A DNA stretch of 64,000 bases, taken from NCBI GenBank assembly GCA_963669155.1, contig OZ022597.1, positions 6,353,630 to 6,417,629 of the forward strand. The letters are read 5' to 3'. The stretch comes from Arbacia lixula (taxonomy: Eukaryota; Echinodermata; Echinoidea; Arbacioida; Arbaciidae). Positions 29,701 through 42,075 of the stretch are shown here, in pieces. The position numbers and the translations under genes are program-made. Each line of letters starts with the position of its first letter. Within the stretch, counting starts at the first letter, position 1. The notes below the pieces were generated by a model. It worked only from the letters and a program-made list of their open reading frames with translations, ran no database searches and had not been told where the DNA came from.

Positions 29701-31565
29701 CAGCCAATGAGCTCTCATCTCTGGAGCTGTTGCCATGGAAAGTGCAAGTTACAATAATTGAATATACCACATGGCCCAATTCATCTATAGAGTATACATT
29801 GTATGTTTATGTGATGTTATGTACCATTATTTTCCGAGTAGGATTAATAGGTCCTTCCCAAGAATTTATGAAATACCTGTATATACGTATGTACCTTTAC
29901 ATGTGTAAAGGATTATATAGCCACAAATGTCTTACTTGACATGTTTTTGTCTATATCTTTCTGTACATGTAACTCGTGCATGATTTACATGACAGTGACT
30001 TATGACAAAATCACTTGTAGAGCCTACGGAAGTCTTCAAGTCACTTTGAAGATTAACAGTTTATATACCAGTCTTATAGAATTGTCTGCTATGATACATA
30101 CATTTTCTATGAGGGAACAGTTTGTCTGGAACGAAATGGGTTAATGGTATTCATAACACATCTCAAGTGTAATGTTAGTCATAGGAGCATGTACATGTTC
30201 ATGTATTACTTCCGTATGTGTGGGGATCAGTTGAATAACTTGTTCAAGTGCACATACATGAAGGCCCCAAATGATTCACTTCTTGCAAGTCGAAACTTCA
30301 AATGAATCATGAGGCCACTTTCCAGTGTATATATTTTTTACCCAAAAGTAGTGAAAACAAGGTTTTCAAATAATAGGTGTATTTCACTGAAGGCAGTTAT
30401 GGAACATTTTTTTCTTCTAGTTGATGTAGAAGTTAAGTCTTCCCATCAAACTTTCAGAGCTATAAGATTAAGAAGAATGTGTTCAGAACGCTAAAATATG
30501 TTTATGTATAAAAATGATTTTGGCACATTTGTATGATTTCACTTATAGATTTAAATCAGTGATATCCATTATCTGTATACTCATAGTGTACTAGCATGAA
30601 CACTTTATATAAATACAACGATATTCATAAACAAATAAACAGTGTTTGATAACAATTTGAAATTTATATATATACATGTATATTATGTACACAATGGCAA
30701 CCATATATTTCACATGCTTACGTGGGTATACATTACTTTCCATACATCAATACACAATGTATGTATAATACACGATACTGATTTGGCGGTGAATGATGAG
30801 TATATGATATGCCAAGCGAACCCATTGTGCATACAATAAAGTAGTGCCATGGGAACGAATAGTCACAGGCAGCGATGGTTACGAGCTAGGCCGGGCATGT
30901 GCATACAGGCAGACACAGCGAGAGAGAGAGAGAGATGCATGTATATATGTACATGTAGGTTCGGCCCATTGATCACTGTGCGTGCAATTGCCTCTTTATC
31001 AGCACGGGACGGACTCTTTCATCTTTATTTGATAAGGATATGACTTGTTTGCCCCTCTGTCTCTCTCTCCCTCTCTCCTCCTCTCTCTCCCTATCTCTGT
31101 GTGACTCACCCATCCTATCCCTTTAGCCTTTATTCAAGGTGAAGACTACAAAAATGAGTGAAGTCCGTCTTTTGGGAATTAACATGTAGCACTATGTTTC
31201 AAAGATTAAGATTTCATCAGGGAATGTTAATCAAGGCATTGTGCCAGTAGTTGGATTTTACAAAAGTTCAGTGTAATCTTTTACACATAGTATACACTTA
31301 ACAATATACATTCATAGATTAGTGGATTATTAGCTTAAGTATTAGAAAACATAACATAATTATTTACATGTAAATGCATACATCCTCCTTTTATATAATA
31401 ACTCATCTTAAATCAAGAGTTATATATTCTTTATTCCAAATGTTTTCTTTCCTATGTTCTTATCTTATTCAGGATACCCCTTAATTGATGACATTCATGT
31501 ACTTGTACATGTACAGAATGGATGTCTTAGTATTAATGTCTGAGCCATGTACTTGTGGTGTTCTG

Positions 31566-31600
<35 letters not shown>

Positions 31601-34600
31601 AGGCCTACTGGTACTCATAACGTCAATTTGATACCAAAGTGTGAACATGATATTAATGTGATTTTTCGTTTCTTGATTGTTCTCTCCTGCCCCCTCCGCC
31701 CACCATCTTCCCTCTGTCTGCGCCGCAGGATGTGATGTCGGAGGACTGTCTGAAGAATTATGGGATCAACTACGTGCTGAACGTGAGTCGGTCCTGCCCG
31801 ATCCCAGAGTTCCTCCCCCAGACTCACTTCCACCGCATCCCTGTCCGAGACAGCCACAGCGAGCGCATCCTTCCGTGGTTCGACGAGGCTCTTGAGTTCA
31901 TTGGTGAGTCCCGGTTTGGACATTAACCTGGTTTTACCCGGGTGTTTCCCCTCTCTAAGAAACACTGTCATTGTGATTGATTGGAATTAGGAATGATGCT
32001 GTGCATTTTCCTGTGATTGAAAAAAAGCTCACCAAGACATCTCCCAGGTTTAAGCTTCTGTGTTGCTATGTGAGACCTACCTAAGGCATAAATGGTAAAA
32101 CGCAAGTTTCCAACTTGTTGATACATACTGTTCAATGACTATACGAGGTGCGTGTCTGTTGAATGGAAATAATACACCTGTAGCACTGAACTTAGTCTGG
32201 GGAATGGCAGTTTACCACCACTAGATGGCAGCATTCGCTTTCACAGCACAGGCTTTTCTTGCCTGGAGTCCCCCTGCACAAATACACACTCACACACATA
32301 TTACTCATGCGCACTATTTGGAGCATAGTCGTCTCATTTCCACTTGCGATTTGCAAGGTTGCATAGTCACACTATACTTGTTCTTGTGTACAGTTGCAAC
32401 CACTGATAATCATTTGGTCAAAGAAATACTTAAAATGATGATAATTTGAAAATGTGAAAGTTATAACTATCATCACTGATTATCTTCTTAAGTCAAGAAA
32501 AAGATAAGGATATGTAATTGTATCTTATAATTCCCATTCCGCAAATAAATTTTCTATTTTTGTTGGTGCACACTCGAAACAAGCGTCAGAAGTCAAAAGA
32601 CACCTAGGCCGGGTTATTTTCAAAGTGATACATCTGATTCAACAGATTTGGTTTCATTCCATCATTATCCAGTCACAGCAGTGAGGGGGGTTTATTCATA
32701 GCAACCGTAGGAAGGGGGCACCAAACAATGACGACAGGTCGCCCATTACTCACGCGCTGCGCTTCCTCGCCAGCGCTGACTCAGAGGGGCTCTCGTGGAT
32801 AATCAGATTTTCGGGGACGTTTTTGGCACCATGCGTCACATCACGTTGCCCGTTGAATTCATTCAGACACAGTTGAATTTCCAACCAGATATGAAATTCA
32901 TGGAATTCAGCATAATTCTTAAAGAAAAACACTCTCAATCCTTTGATTTGTTTAGCATTGCCATGCCTTACCAAATATTTTGACAGAAAAAGTATGCAGT
33001 CATCAACTCCTTGAGAATTTATTGATTTGGAAACACTACAAGAACTACATTCCAGAGGAAAATATGAATAATAATTTGCAAGGGGTATTTTTTCAAGGCT
33101 ACCAGGCTATGCATTTCCCCCTAAATGTAACAACAAGAAAATCAAGTTTTCACACAGGCTCTTTGGTTGTTCACAGGGGCTGGTCTTTGCATTGTGGGGG
33201 CTGCATCCCCCTAAGCTCCCTTCCCCCTTTTTATCTGCTTAATTCTGTGAAATTAATCTCATTCCTGCCTGTTGCAAAAAATGCAAAGACAAGGTAAACC
33301 ATTGACTTGTTATAAGTGCCTTAGACGAACAATAAAGCGCTCACATATTATAGTCAACGTGTAGGTGCGGCATTTTGCGTCAGAAGTAATTTCATACGCG
33401 GCCGGCGGGGGTGATGCAGCACACTGCCTGCAGATGTAATTAAATTGTGCATTGAGCTGGTTTGAGTCGGGTCATTACAACTTTGTGCATTGTCATGTCT
33501 GGAACAGCCGAGAACGCTTTAATTTGGAAGATGAAAATAGAGCATCCGTCCGGCGGGGGTGAATAGGGAGGGGTGGGGCGCGAAGGAGTCTTTTTTTTAT
33601 TTTAGTTTTATTTCAGAGGCAGGAGTGTGGCTGTGATTTTGCCGAGAGGCTCTGCCAGATAATGTTCTGGTCGCTGGCCTTTTTGATTAAAAGCTCCCTT
33701 CCCTGTTGCTTATGTACCGTTGTGTAGCCTCGGGTGCTATGTTATTACAAAGTTTAAATTGCATGTTCATACCACTGATTGGTCACAAGCTTAAGAGTCA
33801 CTGGCTTAGCATTTCTTTCTTCAAAATCACTTTCCCATGCTCATATCATACCTTTGTGTTATTTTGGTAAAATCTTATTCACATTTCACTTTGCATACAA
33901 AATGCACATGCTTATCCATATCGTGCATAAGAATTTCAAACCGTTTTTTACACTGGTTTAACGACATGAAACATTGGCTGATATTCAATAGATATGTAGG
34001 GACCTACATTTTATATTGAAAAAAAAAATTAGGAACATTTTTTGCTGACGTCAAGATTTTGTTCATGCCTGAACAACATGTACAGTACTTGCCAAGAGTA
34101 GTTGATTAAACTCTGTTTCAGAGCTGAATATATCAAGTTCGCCACGCTTGCAGAAAGTTTGCCACACCTTAATTTTTTCTTTCACAGACTTGAGCTAAGA
34201 TTGGATGTAATTGCTCTTAACCATCACACATTCCCTTAATATGATTTAGTACCTGCTTTATATTCATACATGCCCCAAAGACTGCACACTATGCAAATAA
34301 TCAGTTATTGATATAGACGTTGGTGCTAATTATATCTCTTTTTTCTCTCTTCTTCATTCCACCTGCTACAGACAAGGTCCGTTCTGCGAATGGCAGCGTC
34401 ATCGTCCACTGTCTTGCGGGCATCTCGCGATCCCCAACCGTCGCCATAGCGTTCATCATGCGATACCTCAATATGAATGTTGACGAGGCGTACAAGTAAG
34501 TTCAAATTCTGTTTTTAAACTCTTTAACTCTCTGTGTGTTAATGATGCTCTTTGCACATGTGTTAAGGCTTTTCTTCGAAATTTATGTGTATCATGTCTG

Positions 34601-37600
34601 CCAAAATGACTCAATGGCATACAAGGAGTTAAGAGAGAGAGAGAATAACCATCCATGCAACTCTTAGTGTGCCACAGAAACTCTATGAGCTTTTTGTGTT
34701 TAACTTATGCAACTCCATGCAACTTGAACTCCATGCAACTCTAAGTGTGCCACATAAGCTGATTCTCAATGAGCTTCTTGTGTATAACTTATACGGAAAT
34801 ACACACATGGCATGTATATAGTTAAGGGGCAACAAAATCTATGTAGTCAGATTTACCTCATGTGTGTTGCAATACCGTAGCATAGCTGTCTACCCCAGAC
34901 TGTCTACAGTATGCAGGAAGCTGTGTTGAGCTGTGAAAAGCACAGAGACCAAGCTTAGATCTCTCCCGGGCTAGAGGGAGAGAGAGAGCAAGCCGGACCT
35001 TTCAATTTGACCTCTCTGAGTCACTCGCCTAAAAATATGACGTCGCGCCAACACGAGACACCTTGTTGCGTCACGTTACATCACATGCCTCTGTGCGATC
35101 TTCCTTTCTTCTTCCTCCTGCGCTGATAAGATTAATTTTAGCTGCAATGTGTGCGTGATAGTAGCGTAATCAAGGTCATTATCCGTTTTCACAGCTTTGC
35201 ACCTCCACTGGTGGGATTAACTGTTTGGAGAAGTAGATTGTGATTTATCCGGGGGATAGACAACATAGGACGATACATGCAGAAGAAATGTAGTAAAATC
35301 TTTGAACTCCCTTATGCATCGTCCTCTGATGCCACCACCACTCCCCCCCCCAAAAAAAAAAAGGGCTACAGAATATAATTTTTGCATGTGAATGTCTCAA
35401 GATAGTTTGTGTGAGCCAGTTAGATAGATGGCATGCAAAACTTGTGTCATTTTATGAATAGGTGTAAATCAATATTATGAAAAGTCATTTGATATCAATA
35501 TGGTTAATGGTTGAGTTGATTTACAGACATCCAACCTCTCTGACAGTGTAGTGAATGTGTTGACACTGACATGAGAATCTTCATTGATTTTGCAGGTATG
35601 TGAAGGAGAAACGGGCAACGATTTCCCCCAACTTCAACTTCCTGGGGCAGCTGCTCGAGTATGAGAAGATGATGAGGGTAAGACAGGGCCGGCCCGCAAC
35701 CCTTGAGCCCTCGCCCCCTTCCAAGGAAGACGTGGAGCCATCAGAGAAGAAGGAGAAGAAGCTGGAAGGGGCGTGCGCTGCTGGCGACGTCTCCTCCTCC
35801 AGGGAAGATTTATCGAAAGCTCAGCACCTCCGGAAGAATTCCGAGGAACTGGCACTGCCCCTCAAACTTCACACGAGGAAGCTTAGCCTGGAAAACCTGT
35901 CACTGCCACTCAAGTGCTCGTATATGCCGGGGAAGGCCAGCCCGCGTCTGAGCAGAACTCTCCCGCGTGTCACATTTGCCGACGCGCCCACCACACCTAC
36001 CTCAGAAACCAACAAGTCCATCAAGCGTTCGCTGAGCCGTGACGCCCTGACGGAAGTGGGAACCCAGACGCTGGCCCCGGAGAAGCGCTCCACTAGTCAC
36101 CTGACCCTTGACCTGAAGAGCGCCCCCAGCAGGACTTTACAGAGACCAACCGGTCTGGACGTTAAGAAGAACGTCCTGCTGTTGGACTCGCCTGGAGATT
36201 CCAAGAAGCCGCGGTCGCTCTGCGGCAGCCCGTCTGGTCTCCTGGAGCAGCTAGCCTGGGGCACTAGTCACCTCAGTGTCCACTCACCAGAGGTCCGCAA
36301 CAACAACCCGTTCGTGGAGGCTTGCGCCAAGTTCCAGGCGCAGCAGACGAGTGGAAGTGTTGGTGTCCAACGGTCGCACCCTGAGCACCCCAAGAGCAGA
36401 GTGGAGAGGACAAAGCTCAGACTAGAAGGACTTGTTTCTAATTCAGAGGCCGTATGTGCCGAAGCCCGCCAGCAGGCCACTGAGAATCTTGCCCCCGTTG
36501 CTTCAGGGTCGTCGGTGCTCACTGCACCTGCCTCGCCAGCTAGCAAGAGAAGCCAACGGCACAAGCACAGCGAGACATCTGTGGGGTTCCAGTTCGGACG
36601 CTCACGCATCAACCAACCAGACACGGGCTCAGGCAGCAGCAAGAGCGCACATTCGCAGAGCAAGGATCAACCTCGAACAGGCGCATTGAAGAAACCGACC
36701 TTCGGACCTCAAACCTCCCCTCCCCCAATCCCTTCTGTAAGCACGCACACTGCAAGTGGAACAGTCTCAAACCCTCTATTTTCCCGCCAAAGTAGTGGAC
36801 AGTCTGCAACAAGCGATCTTGGCACAGCCTCCCCCTCAGTGCCCAGCAGTGCAAGCTCCTGGATGACGCCACAAGGCTCTCTGAGCTCTGGCATCTCCCC
36901 TGACATTAACCTCAGTTCTGCAGCGAGTAGCGCCTGCAGTAGCGCTAACCTCAAGCCAGAATCCCAGAAACTCCCGGGACCGCACTCCGAGATGGACACC
37001 CCGCATGTCCTGCCATCAGGCTGGAACCCATTCTCCTTCCCTCAGGCCCGAGGAGATGACAGCCCCAGTCACCAAGGCGATGGCATCGTCTGGCAGAAAC
37101 GCAAGGAGACGGGCGGTAACAGCGTCCATGTGGATGAGCCCGGACAGTCCCAAAGACTCTACCAATCACCGACCACTGCCATGGACCGGGTGGCCACCTA
37201 CATCACCAAATGCAACTTTGGCTCCCCAGACGTCAGCGACTCGGACTCCTCTGAGGCGACTCAACCCCCGAAGAAGAAGTGCAATACAAAACGACGCCCC
37301 AAGCTGCACCCGGGCATCCGCAGCCAATCGTGTGAAGAGATTGGGTCCTGCTCGCGCGAAGTTGTCACGTCGGAGATCGTCGTCAGTGCGCGGCGTGAGA
37401 TCCTGGAGTGCGGCCGAGCACTAGAGCAAGACGAGGAGGACTTTGACACAAGGTCGCTCAGTAGTCAGAGGTCCCTAAGCAGTAGCTGCGAGATGATTGA
37501 GGTCTCGTGACAGTCACTGCAAGAGACTCTCTTTCCCTGTACATTGTGCATTATATCCTAAGCTGCACTTGCAGTCAGTCCACTGTGGTATGTCTCAAAC

Positions 37601-38922
37601 AAAATCAAGTGCAAATACATCCCTGAAAGTGGCATATCCATCGCTTATACGACAACAAAATATGGTATTTGAGTCTAGTTTAGTCTGTAATAACTACAAA
37701 GCTGTAGTGAGGGTACCAACTTATTTTAGTTGAGTGTAACAGACCTAATTTGGTGTAGGTTCATGTGTTTTGACATTTGATTGGTGGCAGAAACTGACCG
37801 TGTATTGTTATTTTTTATGCTAGCAGACATTGAAGAAGACTAAGATAGATGTTTGAATGTTGAGTTCATGATCATGTTGCTTATTAGGTTTTGCAGAAAG
37901 ACAATTCTTTTCAAGTACGTTCTTTTGTTCATTATTATTTTCGTCTGGAAAATCTTGGTGTACTTGTAGTACTTGGGAGTGGTGATGTGTAACATGAACT
38001 TATCAGTAGTGCGTTAACCCTAACTGTCAACAAGGCTTCAAGCTTACACAAAAAACATTGGAGTTAGCTCTTGTTTACAGGAAGAAGGTTAACTTGTATT
38101 TTGTAAGGTCTGATGTGATGCATCTGCTGAATGTATGTAGCGTGAATTTTAGAACGAGATTCTCCTGGCGAGAGTTTCATGTTCTTGTTCTGTGAATTTA
38201 TAAATATATATATGAATTTATATATATCTATATCTATATATAAACAACCCTCGTGCCATGTGCAATTTTTGTCATTACATTTCTCGTCGTAGGATTAAAA
38301 AGAAAAGTAAAATACATATAACCACAACTTATTTTGTCACACTATAAAAAAAATATATATTCTATATTCGTACCTATTCATTACATATTTTGAAATATTT
38401 TTGTCTTAGTTTTTGAGTGGTCAAACCGTGAAAAAGTGATAAAAGAAAACCAGTGATAGCGAGGTCTAAAGGTATGCAGTCTTAATTATGTGGTTATTTT
38501 AAAGATAAACTTCATTTCTCAATGTTCTTGGTAGTTCTGGATATGTTGGCATTTTGATTAAGACTTTGTGTTGTTGTCTTTGTTTGGTTGTAGACAGTGA
38601 GTAGAGAACAACGTATCTGAAGGTGAAATGCAGAGAAATATGGTCGTAAGAATGGTACTGAATTTTGACAATCTTTGTTTTTTGAATTGTTTGATGTATT
38701 TGGTAGTTGCAGTCAATTGGTAACTCTGATTTGTGCGATTGTTAAGCTATGTTCTTGATTTATTATCCATCTTCACAGCACTATCATTTCTAGTGGAATT
38801 TGTTTTCTCTCTGACCAATACATTGTGAAATTCTTTGATTCTGTTTGTTTCAAGTCCAATCCTCAGGTCCACCATGAACAGACAGCTAGTGCCTTGATAC
38901 TCTTCTCAATGCATCAAATAAA
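21794..38922 (+). CDS. DUSP16: DUSP8/DUSP16-type MAP-kinase phosphatase, gene model (5' end missing)
   Basis: Joined from exons 21794-21968, 29506-29663, 31729-31903, 34372-34495 and 35596-37510, with an alternative first exon 27304-27349 and a 3' UTR to about 38922. All borders are GT..AG and the phases agree. The product is the second half of a rhodanese-like kinase-docking domain, a full dual-specificity phosphatase domain with HCLAGISRS, and a long Ser/Pro-rich tail ending in CEMIEVS, close to the VEVIEVS end I recall for DUSP8. This subfamily removes phosphate from Thr and Tyr of JNK and p38 kinases, shuttling between cytoplasm and nucleus. I cannot separate DUSP8 from DUSP16; an invertebrate gene is probably the ancestor of both. 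The first rhodanese exon(s) lie outside what I can identify. Confidence 0.9.
21969..22925 (+). repeat. Intronic minisatellite repeating a splice-junction motif
   Basis: After the exon donor, a unit of about 150-180 bp recurs. Each carries CATGAATCTGA(A/G)CAAGTC, then a T-rich run, then GGCAG|GTAAGGATGTG. The junctions fall after 22139, 22291, 22449 and 22620, with decayed forms near 22802 and 22921. The motif resembles the exon's own 3' edge (TTGGCAG|GTAAAG), so the array may have grown from that edge. Confidence 0.85.
23291..23329. repeat. Perfect hairpin, 18-bp arms and 3-base loop
   Basis: CAGCTTCTTCTTTCAATT, TGC, AATTGAAAGAAGAAGCTG. The arms are exactly complementary. It is too short for a typical microRNA precursor. 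Confidence 0.8.
24297..24462. repeat. Family B repeat, inverted single arm
   Basis: GGGGGAGCACCTCGTTTGTG through TTTGACCGATTTTC to GGAGAGCTTCCCCTTTAAAG, the reverse of the 5844-6010 copy. Confidence 0.65.
25643..25890. repeat. Family D element, copy 1
   Basis: It starts TAGAGTACCAAAATGATGTC and ends TGTACATTGTATAAAACTAC, with a tandem GATGCTGTCTAT...GGGCTAGTGTCGGG inside. The same plan appears at 47728-47972. The ends are inverted relative to each other (GTCGTCATATGAG... and ...GATGTCACAC). Confidence 0.65.
26880..27303 (+). promoter_or_regulatory. Candidate internal promoter and 5' UTR for the short phosphatase isoform
   Basis: The region directly precedes an ATG exon that splices in frame to the catalytic exons. 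It is less AT-rich than the surrounding intron and contains a CpG-bearing GCGATCGAGAGAGG block and pyrimidine tracts. An in-frame TAA about 85 bases upstream of the ATG fits a UTR. A short upstream ORF (MFLEL) lies at about 27262-27279. I see no TATA box. This is inferred from exon structure only. Confidence 0.35.
27304..27349 (+). CDS. DUSP16: Phosphatase alternative first exon
   Basis: ATG in a strong context (CCCAGGATGG) encodes MVIQVERNVKTVAAG, then a GTAAGA donor in phase 1. That is the same phase as the rhodanese exon, so it joins the 29506 exon as Ser-Gly-Tyr. The result would be a phosphatase that starts at the end of the rhodanese domain and keeps the whole catalytic domain and tail. 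The evidence is an upstream in-frame stop, the Kozak context, the donor and the phase match. There is no transcript evidence here. Confidence 0.55.
27808..27873. repeat. (ATA)n plus GCATTTATATAGCGCTTATC repeat fragment
   Basis: ATA triplets followed by a block with AGCGCTTATC and CTAAGCGCTT in inverted arrangement. I recall this as a common dispersed motif in marine deuterostome genomes; that comes from memory, not a search. Confidence 0.5.
28260..28760. repeat. (CT)-rich low-complexity region in phosphatase intron
   Basis: CT and CA runs in the intron before the 29506 exon. The 149- and 141-residue frames across it are Ser/Leu-rich artefacts. Confidence 0.85.
29506..29663 (+). CDS. DUSP16: Phosphatase exon: linker and start of catalytic domain
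   Basis: It follows the acceptor CCAACTGCAG and encodes GYSSFQSCFPYLCESQ, then LSQPCLPVANTGPTRVLGFL and YLGSQQ. The SQPCLPV and LYLGSQ blocks are diagnostic of DUSP8/DUSP16. Donor GTACGT, phase 0 out. It accepts either the rhodanese exon or the alternative first exon. Confidence 0.93.
31729..31903 (+). CDS. DUSP16: Phosphatase exon: catalytic domain with general acid
   Basis: Encodes DVMSEDCLKNYGINYVLNVS, then SCPIPEF, then RIPVRDSHSERILPWFDEAL and EFI. The Asp of PVRD (codon 31849-31851) sits where DUSPs have their general acid. Acceptor GCGCCGCAG, donor GTGAGT, phase 1 out. Confidence 0.94.
34372..34495 (+). CDS. DUSP16: Phosphatase exon: catalytic cysteine loop
   Basis: Encodes DKVRSANGSVIVHCLAGISR, then SPTVAIAFIMRYLNMNVDEA. 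HCLAGISRS is the HCx5R phosphate-binding loop, with the catalytic Cys at 34410-34412 and the Arg five residues later, so the enzyme should be active. Acceptor CTGCTACAG, donor GTAAGT, phase 2 out. Confidence 0.95.
35596..37510 (+). CDS. DUSP16: Phosphatase last coding exon: end of catalytic domain and Ser/Pro-rich tail
   Basis: It opens YVKEKRATISPNFNFLGQLL, then EYEKMM, the last helices of the phosphatase domain. About 600 residues of Ser/Pro/Lys-rich, probably disordered tail follow, ending CEMIEVS. A long last exon of this kind is typical of DUSP8 and DUSP16. The tail has basic patches (KKKCNTKRRPK near residue 560) that could serve nuclear import, and a KRSLSRDAL block that may be a phosphorylation site. 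The exon is clearly richer in G+C than its surroundings. Stop TGA at 37508-37510. Confidence 0.95.
37511..38922 (+). other. Phosphatase 3' UTR (putative)
   Basis: AT-rich, no coding frame. It contains ATTTA-like stretches and TATATA repeats (38195-38245), and ends at the best poly(A) signal in the area. Confidence 0.5.
38917..38922 (+). terminator. Candidate poly(A) signal of the phosphatase gene
   Basis: AATAAA followed by a TGTTGTG stretch within 15 bases. It gives a 3' UTR of about 1.4 kb. Other signals further on cannot be excluded. Confidence 0.4.
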
Positions 38923-40166
38923 CATGTTGTGCTCAATTATTTTTCACCATCTTAAATGAAACTCTTAAAAAAGAAAAAGCGCAAATGTTTTGATTTTTAT
39001 ATTCATACTTCAAACATTCTTAACAGGAATACCTCATTTTTTTGTAATACAATTCCAAGTGGGCATATTTTTTAGGTGGTTAGGACAGAGGGAGGCTTAC
39101 ATGTCTTGAATCAAGCAACCTTTAATGTTCTTCTAAACATTAACTTTGCATGAATCATGAGTATTTAGAGCATATCCAACACTTCTCTTGAAGTTAAACA
39201 AGCCCAAATTGGCTTGATATTCTTCAGTCGATTCCCAGTATGGATGTGGAAGGGGGAGAAGGAGGTTGAGATGTACTGACACCTCAACAACAAATTTAGA
39301 CTCTATAACAAGTCTTTCTTTCAATCATATTTTGAGAGATAGGAAAGGAAGGGGCCAAAACTACAAGCTTTGATGAAATGGGCTTTAACTTCCATGTTTC
39401 CTGAAAAATTATATGCCACGGTTGCATAAAAACAGCACTTTAAAGAAAAAGTGCATCAGCTATAACATACTGCATGCTCGACATCATACAAAAACAAACA
39501 AACAACATCAACAACTGGAGATGAAATATGCAGCATTTGAAGCTGTGCGTGTACATTTTTAAGGATGAAATCCAAATCCCAAATGATGGATCGAAGCTGA
39601 TTTTCTTGCTATTTAATTTTTCTACTGTTTTGAGACATATTTAAACTATTCTGCTATTGTGGACTCTGTAATATATATATGAATATATATACATGTATAT
39701 TCACCTATATACATGTATATATATATATTCTATGTTCAGCCAATAGGATGCAAAAGTTAGCTTTGCAATTTTGTGATTTTTGTATGCATGTTCTGAATGT
39801 TTTCATGTGAACACATTTTTATATGAAAAAAAGGAAATATTAAATATGACATTGACATATGACATGTATATTCTGATCGTGGTTGCCTTCTTAGTTATGT
39901 ATCTGTTTACTTGATTGGCACTTGAAGTAGTATGTAGCTAGTGTAGTAAATTATACTGTCCTCCTTCCCTCTTCATATCTCACCAATCTCCCTTCTATCT
40001 CTCTTGTCTCAAGTCTGCCAATACATGTATCTTGTACATGTATCACACATGAATGTGGATGTCTAAAATGATTGATGTTGATAGTTGTAGTTGAGCTTTC
40101 ATTTCATCCTTACCCTTCCCCCTCTTTTTTTTCTCTCTCTTTCTCCTCCAGGGTCATCTGTCTCTT

Positions 40167-40201
<35 letters not shown>

Positions 40202-41257
40202 CTCTCGCTGTTATTCTTTCTCCTCCCACTTTCGCTCCTTTTCTCTCTCCCAATTCCTCTGATTATACCTCTCCTTTTTAAAACACACACGCATATCTGC
40301 ACACCTACACATACAAACAAACACAAAAACAAATCAACAGGTTCGTTATGTTTCAAAATGCAAATACTGAGATTCCGGGTGTGTGGAGAGCACCGCATTA
40401 TCTCCAATCAATCAACCTTTCAAACGTTCAGTAAATGCATTTTTGCTCTGTCTGAAACATATCACCTACCTCCCCATTTCTGGAGAGAAAAAAAAAACTC
40501 CAAACGAATGCGTGCACTTGCTGGTCATGTGGGTACGCTATTCAGGAAACTAGACCTTTTGAGGGGGATGGTGGTACATCCGAAATTGACTGAGCATTAC
40601 TCATCCCCTCCCACCCCCTTCCAATATAACATAGCAGTGCTTCACTGTTACACGTGCCGTTGATGTGTAGTGGCACTAGTGAGACACGCAAATCCCATAG
40701 AGTACCATTTGAGCAGGGAAATAATTTGATCTTGATAAAAAGAGACTTAAAACGTCCAATCCGATGTAGACATAAACTTACGTTTTCCAGTCTCCTTTTC
40801 TTTTCTTTTCTTTTTGTAATTAACAAATGTCACGATTAAGGACATAATAAGAAATAAAAGAAGTCCACCTTAAGCAACATGGCGTTATAAGGACTTGATG
40901 TTTCAAAACAACTTTTCTTCGTAGGATCTTTCATAACCCTCTAATAAAATCGGCATATCAAAATGATTGTTTGTGAAAAACATACATAAATGTTAAGTTT
41001 TGGAATAAAAACATGAAAGAAAGAGCAACAACTATGATTTATGAGAATGATAATATCCATGTGATAACCAAGCATTTGCAATACATATCATTCATCATAA
41101 TGCACAAGCTAACTATCGTATGTTTGCAAGAAGATGTTGATGCATTGAACTAAGGCTAACTCTCATTAAGGAAACGTGTGGTTGTACATGTCGGCCTATG
41201 CTTTGGTTCTGGGCTACTTCTTCCTTATATACCGCAGTCCCAACTACTAGACTCCCT

Positions 41258-41266
41258 CCCTCTTTC

Positions 41267-41319
<53 letters not shown>

Positions 41320-41568
41320 TTCTTTCTTTCTCTCTCCCTCTTTCTTTCTCTCTCTGTTTTTCTCTCTTTCTATATCTCTGTCTCTCTGTCTCTCTGTCTT
41401 TCTGTGTCTCTCTGTCTCCCTCTGTCTGTCTCTCTCTCCCTCTCTCTCTGCCTCTCCCTCTCTGTATGTCTGCCTGTCTCTATGTGCCTCTCTATCTCTC
41501 TGTCTCTCTCCGTCTCTCTCTTTCTACCCCTCTCTCTTTGTCTGCCTGTGCCTCTATGTCTGTTTGTC

Positions 41569-41616
<48 letters not shown>

Positions 41617-41630
41617 TTTCTCTTTCAAAG
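41258..41630. repeat. Long (CT)n/(CTGT)n array
   Basis: Some 370 bases of CT with TTT and TGT interruptions. All three forward frames are open as Ser/Leu/Cys repeats, and none is a gene. Confidence 0.95.
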
Positions 41631-41999
41631 ACCACTCTTCACCGCCTCGATCCAAGGCTACTAAAGGAAATCGCTTGCCATGTGAATCACCCAAAAGGCT
41701 TGATGAGTTTATTAGAGCAACTGTCTTCGCAAATTATGTCACATTATCCCTTCCTCTTGGGGTTCAGAACCTCAAAGAACGTTTCCCTGAATCAACGGAC
41801 CTTCAATGAACTAATAGAGTCTGTCAACATTGCCCTTCCCCTTATAATTTAGGCAGTGACCCATCCCTTTTTTAATTTCATCAAGAAATTTGGGGCTGAA
41901 TTAAGAAGTAAAGTTCTGTAGGAAGCGCTTACAGGGCCATGGTTTACATCAAACTCGCACTCCACTCAAACACATACACACACACACATCTTTCTCTCT

Positions 42000-42024
42000 T
42001 CCTCTCTCTCTCCCCTATTCCCCC

Positions 42025-42075
<51 letters not shown>
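42000..42075. repeat. (CT)n array
   Basis: CT dinucleotides, followed by CTT-rich sequence and a (CTT)n array at 42300-42380. Confidence 0.9.

Noticed and set aside
36268-36663. 131-residue minus-strand frame opposite the phosphatase tail
   Set aside because: It is antisense to a well-supported coding exon and owes its openness to the high G+C of that exon.
41178-41852. 224-residue plus-strand frame
   Set aside because: It is nearly all (CT)n microsatellite, and all three forward frames are open.
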